A DNA stretch of 64,000 nt from Thermoleophilaceae bacterium (GTDB taxonomy: Bacteria > Actinomycetota > Thermoleophilia > Solirubrobacterales > Thermoleophilaceae). Shown here piece by piece: positions 26,546-34,935 of the stretch (its first letter is position 1; every line of letters starts with the position of its first letter). The DNA is taken from contig DASUWY010000018.1 in NCBI GenBank assembly GCA_036378175.1, positions 1 to 64,000 on the forward strand, given 5' to 3'. Below the pieces are notes generated by a model, which was given only the letters and a program-made list of their open reading frames with translations, made no database searches and had not been told where the DNA came from. A program made the position numbers and the translations under genes.

Positions 26546-27681
26546 GCCGGCACCTGCTGCGTCCTGGGACGGCGCCGCCACGCAGGCCAGGACCAGCCGC
26601 CGCTGCGCCGCTGGAACGGGATCTCGAAGATGGCCGCGAAGAGACGCGCGACCGCGATCGTAAGCGGCAGCACCAGGGCCGCCGTGACGAGGAAGGCCGG
26701 CACGCCGTGGTGGAAGCGCGCGGCCACGAACCGCTCGTACACCACGACCACGATCGGGCCGTGGATCAGATAGAGGCTGTACGACGACAGGCCGAGCTGG
26801 CGAAGCGGCCGCGAGTCGAGCAGGCGCAGCAGCCGCTCCGGGCGGCCCGTGGCGAGCGCGGCGAGCAGGCACGCGATGGCGGGGCCGAGAGCGAGGTCGA
26901 CCCAGTAAAGGTGGTCGAGCGTCCACACGGAGCCCAGCAGCCAGATCGCGGCGAACACGGGAAGCGCCGCGGCGAGCGCCAGCCAGTGCCACGGCCACGC
27001 GCGGCGCGCCCTGCTCGCGCCCACGATCCCGGCGGTGAGCACACCGAGCGCGAACAGTGCCGCGAGGTCGGGCGGCGACTGGATCACGAACGTGTGGAGC
27101 TTGGTCACGTGCGGCCCCACGATTCCGATCGCGGCCACGAGGAGCGTGACGCTCGCGACCATCACGGCGGCGCCAAAGCGCCGGACCATCAGGAGCAGCA
27201 GCGGGAACACGAGGTACAGCTGGGCCTCCACGGCCATCGACCAGAACGACCGGTTGGGGCTTGGCGCGAGGACGATGTTCTGCACGAGCAGCCCGTTGGA
27301 GACCACCGAGGTGCCGGTGGGCAGGCCCTGCCCGGGCGGAGGCACCACTAGCCAGGCCACCGCGAGGCTGAAGGCCAGCGCTGCCCAGTACGCCGGGAGG
27401 ATGCGCCGCGCGCGCCGGTACGCGAACCGCGAGGCGCTGCCCAGCCGCCAGCCATGCCGCGCCGGGGAAAGCGCCAGCGAGAAGCCGGAGAGCACGATGA
27501 ACACCACCACCGCGAAGCGCCCGTAGATGAACCAGCTCGCCCAGAACGGGGCATGGTCCGCCGGGTAGCCGGGGAACGCGCGCAGGAAGATGTGGTTCAC
27601 CACCACGAACAGCGCCGCCAGGCCCCGGATGCCGTCGAGGCCCGCGAGCCGCTTGCGTTGTGGTTCCACGGCCGTGTCCAC
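26542..27681 (-). CDS. Acyltransferase 3 (OatA/NodX-type) membrane protein
   Basis: A 379-residue protein with about ten hydrophobic segments. LAGLDGIRGLAALFVVVNHI has the conserved His, FIVLSGFSLALS and RRARRILPAYW follow, and FWSMAVEAQLYLVFPLLLL is the second signature. Such proteins O-acylate extracytoplasmic sugars. The start is GTG at 27681, six bases after the sulfatase-like gene. It lies in the same minus-strand run as the flippase-like, RibD-like and RibA genes. Confidence 0.9.
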   Translation of the reverse strand: MDTAVEPQRKRLAGLDGIRGLAALFVVVNHIFLRAFPGYPADHAPFWASWFIYGRFAVVVFIVLSGFSLALSPARHGWRLGSASRFAYRRARRILPAYWAALAFSLAVAWLVVPPPGQGLPTGTSVVSNGLLVQNIVLAPSPNRSFWSMAVEAQLYLVFPLLLLMVRRFGAAVMVASVTLLVAAIGIVGPHVTKLHTFVIQSPPDLAALFALGVLTAGIVGASRARRAWPWHWLALAAALPVFAAIWLLGSVWTLDHLYWVDLALGPAIACLLAALATGRPERLLRLLDSRPLRQLGLSSYSLYLIHGPIVVVVYERFVAARFHHGVPAFLVTAALVLPLTIAVARLFAAIFEIPFQRRSGGWSWPAWRRRPRTQQVPA

Positions 27682-27687
27682 CGCGAG

Positions 27688-30096
27688 CTAGCCGTTCGTG
27701 GCCGGGGTGTCGAACGCGCCCAGGAACCGGTCGCGGAACGCGCTCATCTTCCACACCGGGGCGGTCGGGCTCGGCCGCAAGCCGGCGTTCCAGCCCCAGC
27801 CGCCGATCCGCTTGAGCACCGACGGGTCGTGGGCGATGATCGAGATCGGCACCTCGTGGCTCGCGCCCTGCCCGCTGACGATTGACCATGGCTGATGGTC
27901 GCCGTACATCACGAGCACCAGGTTGGGGTCCGGGTAGTGCTGCACGAACGACACCAGGCTGCCCAGGGTGTACTGGATCGACTGCGCGTAGGCCGCGCGT
28001 ATGCGCGAGGCACCGCTTCCCCCAAGCCACGCCCACGCCGCGTTCACGGACAGCGAGTCCTTGCTCGTGTGTGCCACCGGGATCCTGTTGAAGATCGAGC
28101 CGTCGCCGAGCTGGTTCCACGGGATCATTCGCGGGATGCGCGTCCACGGGGTATGGCTGGACACCAGGTCCACCTCCGCGAACACGGGCCGCCTGTGCCG
28201 CTTCGAGAGCTCGCGGCGCTGAAGTGCGCCGAGCACGTACTGGTCGGGCATCGAGGCGTAGGCGAACGTCGGTCCCTTGTACCCCACGTTCCGCCGGTCG
28301 TAGAGCTTGTCGTAGTGGTAGAAGGTGGTGCCAGGCGCCCACGCGCGGTCGTTCGACGGCACGTCGTCGACGGTTCGCCATCCCGCCCGCTTGAACGCGT
28401 CGCTGAGCGTGAAGCGGTTGGTGTTGATTAGCTGCCCGTAGCGCCGGCGGCTGTTCACCCACACGCCCGACTGGAGCGTGGAGTGCGCCAGCCAGCTGAT
28501 GCCGCCGAATGTGGGCGAGGTGAGAAAGGCGCTGCGGGCGGAAAAGCCGGCCGCGTGCAGCTTCTTCGTCCCGTTGTCGAGGAGGGCGTCGACCTGTGGC
28601 GAGAACGACGAGCCCTGCACCGCCACCTTGCCGTAGCTCTCCACCACCGCGAGCAACACGTCCTTGCCCCGCAGGCCGGTGAGCAGCCGGTTTGCCGGAG
28701 TCGCGCGCAGCGCGTCGTGGTTGATCTCCTTCGCGAAGGTCGCGTGGTCGTGGATGTCCGCCCGCAGCGCCTTCACCTCGTCAACCGCGAGGGTGGCCGC
28801 GCTCGTGGCCGCGATCGGCGTGTGGGAAACGAAGTTTGCGCCCACGAGCCACAGGAGCACCCAGGCGGCGCCCAGCGCGCCAGCTGCGCGGAGCGACCAG
28901 CCGCGGTTGGCGGCCGCAATCCGGCTGAGGCGCCGCACGGCCAGCGTCATGAGCACGAACAGCCCCGCGATGAGCGCCAGCACCACGCCGATCACAAGGT
29001 TGCCCGTGGCGTTCCCGATCGACGCACGGAGCGTCTCGGCTCCCGTGCTCGCATAGCTCACGTCCTGGTAGGGATCGAACGGCCGATCGAAGGCGGCGAA
29101 GAAGCCGAGGTCGAGGACCTTCAGCAGGACGACCAGGCTGAGCAGTGCGCCCACCACCCACACGAGCACGCGTCGCACCCGTGGTGGCGCGAGGACGATG
29201 AGGGACAGGACGAGGAGGCCCTCGAGCGGCAGCCGCACAAAGGCGGCCGGCTTGAGCAGAACCGGCTGGTCGGGCGCGACAAGGGCTCCCCACACGAAGA
29301 GGAGCGCGAGGATCGTGGGCGCGGCGGCGGCACCGGTCCTGAGCCGTCCACGCCAGGGGCCGGCTGGGGTGGCGGGCGTCGAGTCGCGGCCGGCTGGAGG
29401 CGGTCCGGGAGCACGGTGGCGGTTGCTCCGCAGCCACCACACGTCGTGGCCGAAGGACTCGGCGAGCAGGATGAGTGCGCCGCCCAGGGCCGCGTAGTTC
29501 ACCGGCGCCGGGAGCACGTCTGCGGCCACGGTGGTGAGCACGATGCCCTGCGTCGCGGCCACGAACTTGCGCCAGTAGCGCGGCGGGAGCGACGCTCGCA
29601 TCCACGGCAGCGGCCAGCCGGCAGCGAGGAAGACGTAGCGTGCGGCGCCGATCGCGAGCACCCAGACCGCGCCTGTCGAGCGCGCCACGTACACGCTGAG
29701 GACGAGGATCAGGAACGCGTCCACCTCACCGTCGAACTGAGCGCCGAGCGCGCCGGTCTGCGTGCGGCGCGCCACCCAGCCGTCGAGGGCGTCAAGCGCG
29801 AGCGCCGCACCGGCAAGCGACACGAGAAGCGTGGCGGGAATCGGGCCGCCGAACGAGTGCGCCACCAGGGCAGCCACTCCCACGGCGAGCGTCCCTCGGG
29901 TGAGCGTTATCCAATCGGCCGGCGCCAGCCGCTCGGAGCCGAAGTACGCCATGCCGCGCGCCAGTCCGGCGCTCAACGCCACAGCGCACGTGATTCCCAC
30001 GGCCCGGCCGGCGCCGTCGAGCCCGATGGTGGCCGCAAGTGCAGCGATCAGGAGCAGCTGAGCCAAAAGGCCGGCAAGCGGCCCCGCCTCGGGCAT
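27688..30096 (-). CDS. CDP-alcohol phosphatidyltransferase fused to a sulfatase/alkaline-phosphatase-fold domain
   Basis: A protein of about 802 residues. The N-terminal 230 residues form a membrane CDP-alcohol phosphotransferase: LDALDGWVARRT then GAQFDGEVD, with all four aspartates but one residue fewer than usual between AR and G. A middle region adds several hydrophobic segments. The C-terminal 330 residues (from GKDVLLAVVESYGKV) look like an LTA-synthase/sulfatase domain, with SPTFGGISWLAHSTLQSG, SSHTPW and MYGDHQPW for metal binding. It might make a phospholipid and transfer its head group outside the membrane; this is inference. The start is ATG 30096 after a GGGGGG run; a longer frame to 30210 is less likely. 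Confidence 0.85.
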   Translation of the reverse strand: MPEAGPLAGLLAQLLLIAALAATIGLDGAGRAVGITCAVALSAGLARGMAYFGSERLAPADWITLTRGTLAVGVAALVAHSFGGPIPATLLVSLAGAALALDALDGWVARRTQTGALGAQFDGEVDAFLILVLSVYVARSTGAVWVLAIGAARYVFLAAGWPLPWMRASLPPRYWRKFVAATQGIVLTTVAADVLPAPVNYAALGGALILLAESFGHDVWWLRSNRHRAPGPPPAGRDSTPATPAGPWRGRLRTGAAAAPTILALLFVWGALVAPDQPVLLKPAAFVRLPLEGLLVLSLIVLAPPRVRRVLVWVVGALLSLVVLLKVLDLGFFAAFDRPFDPYQDVSYASTGAETLRASIGNATGNLVIGVVLALIAGLFVLMTLAVRRLSRIAAANRGWSLRAAGALGAAWVLLWLVGANFVSHTPIAATSAATLAVDEVKALRADIHDHATFAKEINHDALRATPANRLLTGLRGKDVLLAVVESYGKVAVQGSSFSPQVDALLDNGTKKLHAAGFSARSAFLTSPTFGGISWLAHSTLQSGVWVNSRRRYGQLINTNRFTLSDAFKRAGWRTVDDVPSNDRAWAPGTTFYHYDKLYDRRNVGYKGPTFAYASMPDQYVLGALQRRELSKRHRRPVFAEVDLVSSHTPWTRIPRMIPWNQLGDGSIFNRIPVAHTSKDSLSVNAAWAWLGGSGASRIRAAYAQSIQYTLGSLVSFVQHYPDPNLVLVMYGDHQPWSIVSGQGASHEVPISIIAHDPSVLKRIGGWGWNAGLRPSPTAPVWKMSAFRDRFLGAFDTPATNG

Positions 30097-30139
30097 GGAC
30101 CCCCCATGTGCGGTAACCACCGCTCCCTGCTTAGGCTCC

Positions 30140-30952
30140 ATGCCAACAGATGACGCCCGCGCCACACCGATCCTTCCCGGCCGCGACTTCGTGAAGCAGG
30201 ACGAGCGCACCCCGTTTGTGGCGGGTCTCGCGCGGGCGCGCGTGGCGGCCTATCCGCCCGGCGAGTTCGTCGAGCAGGAGAGCTTCATGACCGCCGGCCA
30301 GATCCACGAGCTCGCGAGCCGCGCCGGGATTGGCCCCGGCGTGTCCGTGCTGGATGTGTGCTGTGGAATCGCCGGTCCCGGGCGCTTCATCACGCGCGAG
30401 CTCGGCTGCCGCTACCTGGGCGTGGACCTCAGCTCCAGCGCCCTCGACATCGCGCGGGAGCGTGCCGGCGCCCTCCCCTGCCGCTTCGAGGTCGCTCAGG
30501 TCCCCCCGCTCCCGCCCGGTCCGTTCGACGTGGTGCTCTTGCTGGAGACCATGCTCGCGTTTCCCGAGAAGCAGCCGCTGCTCGACGAGATCTCCGCAGC
30601 GCTCACCGACGGCGGGCGCTTCGCCTTCACGCTGGAAGAGGGGCTGCCGCTCACAGAACAAGAGCGCGAGAGGATGCCCGATGCCGACACGGTGTGGCTG
30701 ACGCCGCTCGACGAGATGCTCCTCCACCTCGAGCGGGCGGGACTGGTGGTGCGCTGGCGCGACGACTGGAGCGACTCCCACCGGGGTGTGGCGGATTCGC
30801 TGATCCACGCGTTCACAGCCGACGCCGCGAACATCGCGGCCGACATCGGGCAGCAGGCGCTCGACGAGCTGCTCGCCGCCCACCGGCTGTGGAGCGACTG
30901 GATGCGGGACGGACGGGTGCGCAAGATCGCCTTCGTCGCGGAAAAGTCGTAG
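30140..30952 (+). CDS. SAM-dependent methyltransferase
   Basis: A 270-residue class I methyltransferase with SVLDVCCGIAGPGRFITREL (motif I), YLGVDLSSSALDIARERAG (motif II) and FDVVLLLETMLAFPEK. It resembles ubiquinone/sterol-type C- or O-methyltransferases; the acceptor is unknown. The ATG at 30140 follows AGG at suitable spacing. It diverges from the CDP-alcohol/sulfatase gene with 43 bases between, so the two could share a control region. Confidence 0.85.
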   Translation: MPTDDARATPILPGRDFVKQDERTPFVAGLARARVAAYPPGEFVEQESFMTAGQIHELASRAGIGPGVSVLDVCCGIAGPGRFITRELGCRYLGVDLSSSALDIARERAGALPCRFEVAQVPPLPPGPFDVVLLLETMLAFPEKQPLLDEISAALTDGGRFAFTLEEGLPLTEQERERMPDADTVWLTPLDEMLLHLERAGLVVRWRDDWSDSHRGVADSLIHAFTADAANIAADIGQQALDELLAAHRLWSDWMRDGRVRKIAFVAEKS

Positions 30953-30993
30953 GCGGGGGAAGTTTTCGGCGGATCGCGGCGTCTCTGTTCACG

Positions 30994-31476
30994 ATGCTTC
31001 GCAGCCGCATCGTCGCCCTAGCGCTCGCAGGCGCAGCCATCATCGCCGCGCCGGCTTCCGGTGCCACACGGCACGTCACCCTCAAGGCCGAGCAGGTGTC
31101 CTCGCTCAACTCGAGCGTGCTCGCGGCTCCGAATGGCCGCACGCTCTACCGGCTCAAGCCGGAGACGAGGCGCCACCTGCTCTGCACCTCCTCGACTTGC
31201 CTCAGTGTCTGGCATCCATTCACGGTCGCGTCGAAGAAGACGAAGCTGCGACTCCCCTCCGGAATGACCGGCCACGCCCACCTCTTCAAACGCGGGCACA
31301 GGTTCCAGGTGACGATCGGGTCAGACCCGCTCTACACCTTCGCCGGCGACAGCAGGGCCGGCACAGCCAACGGCCAGGGCATTCAAAGCTTCGGCGGCAC
31401 CTGGATGACGTTCAAGGTGAGCAACGCGCCGTCGAGCACACCGCCTCCCCAGACCCCGGGTCCTTACCCGTACTGA
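30994..31476 (+). CDS. Secreted protein with a PF03640-type repeat
   Basis: A 160-residue exported protein. The signal peptide is residues 1-23 (MLRSRIVALALAGAAIIAAP ending ASG-A). The mature part has NGRTLYRLKPETRRHLLCTS followed by TCLSVWHPFTV, and later YTFAGDSRAGTANGQGI. These match the COG4315/Lipoprotein_15 domain (GxTLYxFxxDT...CxGxCxxxWPP). There is no lipobox, so it is probably soluble or wall-bound; function unknown. It ends with a proline-rich tail. Confidence 0.8.
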   Translation: MLRSRIVALALAGAAIIAAPASGATRHVTLKAEQVSSLNSSVLAAPNGRTLYRLKPETRRHLLCTSSTCLSVWHPFTVASKKTKLRLPSGMTGHAHLFKRGHRFQVTIGSDPLYTFAGDSRAGTANGQGIQSFGGTWMTFKVSNAPSSTPPPQTPGPYPY

Positions 31477-31483
31477 GCACGGT

Positions 31484-32359
31484 TCAGGGTCGCCACGCCG
31501 GGTTTGAGGCACCGCGGCTGATGCGGTGGGCGTTCGAGCCGTCGCGATTCATGATCCACACGGAATCCTGGCTCGGCCGGCTGCCGAGGCGCGCGTACAC
31601 GATCTGACTGCCGTCCCGCGACCACTCGGCGCGATACCCCCGGCCCAGCAGCCGCCCGCCGCCACCCGCGCTCGGCGCGACATAGACCCCGCCGTCGGGC
31701 CCCGTGTACACGATCATGCGCCCATCCCGGGACCAGTGCGCATCGCGGCCCCGAACGATCAGCCGGCGCCGGCTGCCATCGAGCCGCGACGAGATCACGT
31801 GGCCGCAGCCACTGCGTGCTCGGTGGCACGCGGCCGGCCAGTCCTGCGGAATCGTGGACCAGTACGAGTAGGCGATTCTGCCGCCGGGCGCCCACCCCGG
31901 ATACTCAACCTCGGTAGGCCGGCGGGTGGGGACGGATCGCCCACCCGTCCCATCAGGGTGAACGATCCTCAGCGCCCCGTTCGACCGGTAGGCGATCCAG
32001 CGTCCATCGGGCGACCATGAAGGGCTGTAGTCAAAGCGCCCGCGCGTGATGCGTCGCACACCCTTGCCATCCGCGCGCATGACGTAGATCTGAAAAGACC
32101 GGCGACCGTCGGCAGTGCGGGTGAACGCCAGGCGCGAGCCGTCAGGCGACCACGCGGGCTCACTGTCCTCGCGCCCGGCGCGCCGCTTGGTGAGCACAGC
32201 CAGCCGGCGCCCCGACGGATTGATCAGCACCATCCCCCCACTCCCATCTCCGCCATTGTGAGTGGCCAGCGAAACGGCAATCTGCTCGGGCGCGGGCGGT
32301 GTTGCCGCGTTGCCAAAAGCGGCCAGCAGCCCGACAGCCAGGACGAACAGATAGATCAC
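31484..32359 (-). CDS. TolB-like PD40 beta-propeller, exported
   Basis: A 291-residue protein with an N-terminal signal sequence (YLFVLAVGLLAAFGNAA) and repeated WSPDG blades: EPAWSPDGSRLAFTR, SPSWSPDGRWIAYRS, YPGWAPGGRIAYSY, DAHWSRDGRMIVYT and RAEWSRDGSQIVYARL. No catalytic domain is attached. It converges with the preceding secreted-protein gene with seven bases between, and is paralogous to the protein encoded at 34936-35835. Confidence 0.88.
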   Translation of the reverse strand: MIYLFVLAVGLLAAFGNAATPPAPEQIAVSLATHNGGDGSGGMVLINPSGRRLAVLTKRRAGREDSEPAWSPDGSRLAFTRTADGRRSFQIYVMRADGKGVRRITRGRFDYSPSWSPDGRWIAYRSNGALRIVHPDGTGGRSVPTRRPTEVEYPGWAPGGRIAYSYWSTIPQDWPAACHRARSGCGHVISSRLDGSRRRLIVRGRDAHWSRDGRMIVYTGPDGGVYVAPSAGGGGRLLGRGYRAEWSRDGSQIVYARLGSRPSQDSVWIMNRDGSNAHRISRGASNPAWRP

Positions 32360-32512
32360 GACCCGACGCTAGGAACGATCCGCCCGCCAGCCATCGGTGC
32401 CCGCCCGCAAAGATGAACGGCGGACTACTCGATCAAACGGTTCGGGGCTTGCATGGCGGAGTGGCGTCGCTCGTATGAAGCGGGTTCGGTGCGCCAGAGC
32501 GCCTGAGCGACC

Positions 32513-32638
32513 ACCGCCCATGGTCAGGCGAGCGAGGAGCGAGTCTGACGAGGACGCAGGGTGTGGATAGTGCTCCGCACATCCACACCCCGAGGACAAA
32601 GTCAGACGACGCTCCGCAGCCGCCTGACAATGGGCGGT
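32513..32638. repeat. 126-base imperfect palindrome that includes the tRNA-Val 3' end
   Basis: The left arm from 32513 and the reverse complement of the right arm from 32638 agree over most of 62 bases. ACCGCCCAT(G/T)GTCAGGCG differs at one position, then AGC-GGAGCG, GTCTGAC and GGGTGTGGAT match. The centre is a perfect 10-bp stem (32559-32568 with 32581-32590), one bulged base, a 4-bp stem and a TCC loop at 32574-32576. The right arm contains the 3' acceptor strand of tRNA-Val. No T-run follows, so it is not a simple terminator. Confidence 0.8.
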
Positions 32639-32703
32639 ACTGGGCTCGAACCAGTGACCCCCAGCTTGTCGAGCTGGTGCTCTCCCAACTGAGCTAACCG
32701 CCC
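32631..32703 (-). tRNA. tRNA-Val (anticodon GAC)
   Basis: A complete cloverleaf read on the minus strand: acceptor GGGCGGT/ACCGCCC, D-arm GCTC...GAGC, anticodon stem CCAGC/GCTGG with loop TCGACAA, five-base variable loop and T-arm ACTGG-TTCGAGC-CCAGT, then discriminator A. The anticodon reads GAC (Val). CCA is not encoded. Position 33 is C where nearly all tRNAs have U. Confidence 0.9.
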
Positions 32704-32744
32704 TCTACAGGGGCGCGAGCATAGCAGTGGCCAAGCGCCGTTCT

Positions 32745-33746
32745 CTAGGCGCCGACGGGCTGCGCGGGGTCCGGCACGGCGGCCGTCCCGCCGTCTCCGT
32801 TCGCCGGCAGCTTGCCCCGCGCGCGCATCGCGATCTCGAACGTCTCGCGCGTGGAATGCCGCGGCTTCCACCCCACCGACTTGAGCTTGTCGTTGGCCAC
32901 CACCCACGGGTGGAGGGCGAAGTGAAGGTTGCCGGGCGGGGTCTCCGACTGGTGCAGCTTCCACATCATCCCCGCGAGCCGCCACGCCATCTTCAAAGGC
33001 ATCTTGCGCCGCTTCATCCCGATGATGTCGCCGCACTCGTTGATGGTCAGCGTGCCGTCGCCCCCAACGTTGAAGGCGCCGCCGTGCCTTCCCTCGATCA
33101 GCAGGATCAGACCCTCCACGAGGTCGTCCTCGTGCACGAACTGCATCGGCGTGTCGCCCCCACCCACGTCCATCTGGAAGGGCTGGTCGGTCCACAGCCG
33201 GACGATGTAGTTGTTCACGTTCGGCCCGAGCACGATGCAGGGACGCACGATCGTCATCACGCGGTCGGGATTGCGCAGCGCCCAGAGCTGGCAGAGGCGA
33301 TCGCACTCGGCCTTGTCACGCGCGTACTCGAAGTCGGGAACGCCGCGCACCGGCTGGTCCTCCGAGATCGGCACCGGGTTGTCGGGGAAGGCGCCGTACG
33401 CGGTGGCCGACGAGGTGACGAGCATCTGCTGCACCCCGGCGTTCTCCGCCGCCTCGAGCACGTTCTGCGTCCCGCCCACGTCCACCTCGTACATGCGGAA
33501 CTCGTCGTGGATCGGGTTGAGGAGGAACGCGAGATGGATCAGCACGTCCGGCTTCTCCCGCTCGATCACCTCGCGCACGCGCGCCTTGTCGGTCACGTCG
33601 AGCTGCTCGAACTCCGCCTTCGGGCGAAACGAGCTGGGCGGGCGGACGTCGCAGATGAGGATGCGCTCGACGTCGTCGCGCTGCGAGAGCCGCTCCACCA
33701 ACCGGCTGCCGATGTAGCCGGACCCTCCGGTCACGAGATAGCGCAC
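32745..33746 (-). CDS. NAD-dependent epimerase/dehydratase (extended SDR)
   Basis: A 333-residue extended short-chain dehydrogenase. MRYLVTGGSGYIGSRLVERL has the TGxxGxxG motif, VTSSATAYG is the active-site serine region and FEYARDKAECDR carries YxxxK. It looks catalytically complete, acting on a nucleotide sugar or similar; the substrate is unknown. It begins near the hairpin at 33771 and ends 41 bases before tRNA-Val, both on the minus strand. Confidence 0.9.
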   Translation of the reverse strand: MRYLVTGGSGYIGSRLVERLSQRDDVERILICDVRPPSSFRPKAEFEQLDVTDKARVREVIEREKPDVLIHLAFLLNPIHDEFRMYEVDVGGTQNVLEAAENAGVQQMLVTSSATAYGAFPDNPVPISEDQPVRGVPDFEYARDKAECDRLCQLWALRNPDRVMTIVRPCIVLGPNVNNYIVRLWTDQPFQMDVGGGDTPMQFVHEDDLVEGLILLIEGRHGGAFNVGGDGTLTINECGDIIGMKRRKMPLKMAWRLAGMMWKLHQSETPPGNLHFALHPWVVANDKLKSVGWKPRHSTRETFEIAMRARGKLPANGDGGTAAVPDPAQPVGA

Positions 33747-33770
33747 GACGCCATCCTAACCCCACAAACA

Positions 33771-33795
33771 AGAGGGCCCCGCGCGGGGGCCCTCT
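33771..33795. terminator. Strong symmetrical hairpin in a divergent intergenic region
   Basis: AGAGGGCCCC and GGGGCCCTCT form a perfect ten-base stem around a GCGCG loop, followed on the plus strand by CGAAAA. It has the shape of an actinobacterial bidirectional terminator. However, it lies between two divergent start codons (33746 minus and 33910 plus), where no transcript of a known gene should end. It may mark a small RNA or an attenuator. Confidence 0.5.
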
Positions 33796-33909
33796 CGAAA
33801 ACGGACGTGCCACCAACGATCTAGAGAGAGGCGCTGGCTCGTCGGTCCTTGCACGTGGGATCGGCAGCCCACCGGACGACCTTGAGCCGCCCCCGCTACA
33901 GTCGCGCGC

Positions 33910-34932
33910 ATGTTGCCTTGGGGCACAGAGCCGGCCGGGCGCTACGAGGAGCACGTGTTCGAGAGCGAGGCGTTGCGCGGAAACCCGCTCGGCGACCCGC
34001 ATGAGCGCCCGCTCTGGGTGTACGTGCCCCCCGGCTATGACGACGAACCCGAGCGCCGCTACCCGTCCGTCTACATGATCCAGGGGCTCACCGGCCAGGT
34101 GGACATGTGGCGGAACCGCAGCCCCTTCCGCCGCAACTTCACCGAGACGAGCGACGAGCTGTTCGCCAGCGGCGAGGCCCCGCCCTGCGTGACCGTGTGG
34201 GTGGACGCCTGGACGTCCTACGGCGGCGCCCAGTTCCTCGACTCGCCCGGCACCGGCAACTACCACACGTACCTGTGCGACGAGATCGTGCCGTGGGTCG
34301 ATGAGCGCTACCGGACGCTCGCGGCGCCGGAGCATCGCGGCATCGCGGGGAAGTCAAGCGGGGGCTACGGCGCGATGGTCACGCCGATGCTGCGGCCGGA
34401 CCTGTTCGGCGGCCTGGCCACGCACGCGGGCGACGCGCTCTTCGAGTGCTGCTACCTGCCCGAGTTCCGCGACGCGGTGCGTGCGCTGCGCGACCATTAC
34501 GACGGCTCGTTCGACAACTTCTGGCAGGACTTCCGCAGCCGCATCCCGGACAAGTCCGGCGACGACGTGCTGCTCAACGCGTGGTGCATGGCCGCCTGCT
34601 ACTCGGCGGACGAGGACGGCACCGTGCATGTTCCCTTCGACGTCGACACCGGGGAGCTCCGGCCCGATATATGGGAGCGCTGGCTCGACTGGGACCCGGT
34701 ACGGATGGTGCCGAGGCACGCCGAGGCGCTGCGCGGCATGCGCGCGATCTGGATCGACGCGGGAACGCGCGACGAATGGTTCCTCGACCTCGGCGCGGAG
34801 GCGTTCCGCCGAGCGCTCGCCGGCATCGGTGTGACCGACGTCCACTTCGAGCTCTTCGACGGTACGCACGGCGGGATCGACTACCGCTACCCGCTGGCGC
34901 TCAAGTACCTGGCCGAGCGGCTCTCGCCCTAA
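33910..34932 (+). CDS. Esterase (antigen 85/Fes-like alpha/beta hydrolase)
   Basis: A 340-residue esterase-D-like protein. RPLWVYVPPGYDDEPERRYP opens the fold, AGKSSGGYGAMV holds the nucleophile serine (GxSxG form), DAGTRDEWFLDLG gives the acidic residue and DGTHGGIDYRYP the histidine. There is no signal peptide. The substrate is unknown. It converges with the second TolB-like gene, leaving three bases between stop codons. Confidence 0.88.
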   Translation: MLPWGTEPAGRYEEHVFESEALRGNPLGDPHERPLWVYVPPGYDDEPERRYPSVYMIQGLTGQVDMWRNRSPFRRNFTETSDELFASGEAPPCVTVWVDAWTSYGGAQFLDSPGTGNYHTYLCDEIVPWVDERYRTLAAPEHRGIAGKSSGGYGAMVTPMLRPDLFGGLATHAGDALFECCYLPEFRDAVRALRDHYDGSFDNFWQDFRSRIPDKSGDDVLLNAWCMAACYSADEDGTVHVPFDVDTGELRPDIWERWLDWDPVRMVPRHAEALRGMRAIWIDAGTRDEWFLDLGAEAFRRALAGIGVTDVHFELFDGTHGGIDYRYPLALKYLAERLSP

Positions 34933-34935
34933 GCG

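Noticed and set aside
25586-28462. A 958-codon open frame on the minus strand across three genes
   Set aside because: Only its last 319 codons match a real family (UPF0104). The rest is the out-of-frame shadow of the acyltransferase and the sulfatase-like gene, arginine- and proline-rich without motifs.
32369-32630. Small open frames downstream of tRNA-Val
   Set aside because: They lie within the palindrome, have no start signals and no recognisable sequence.
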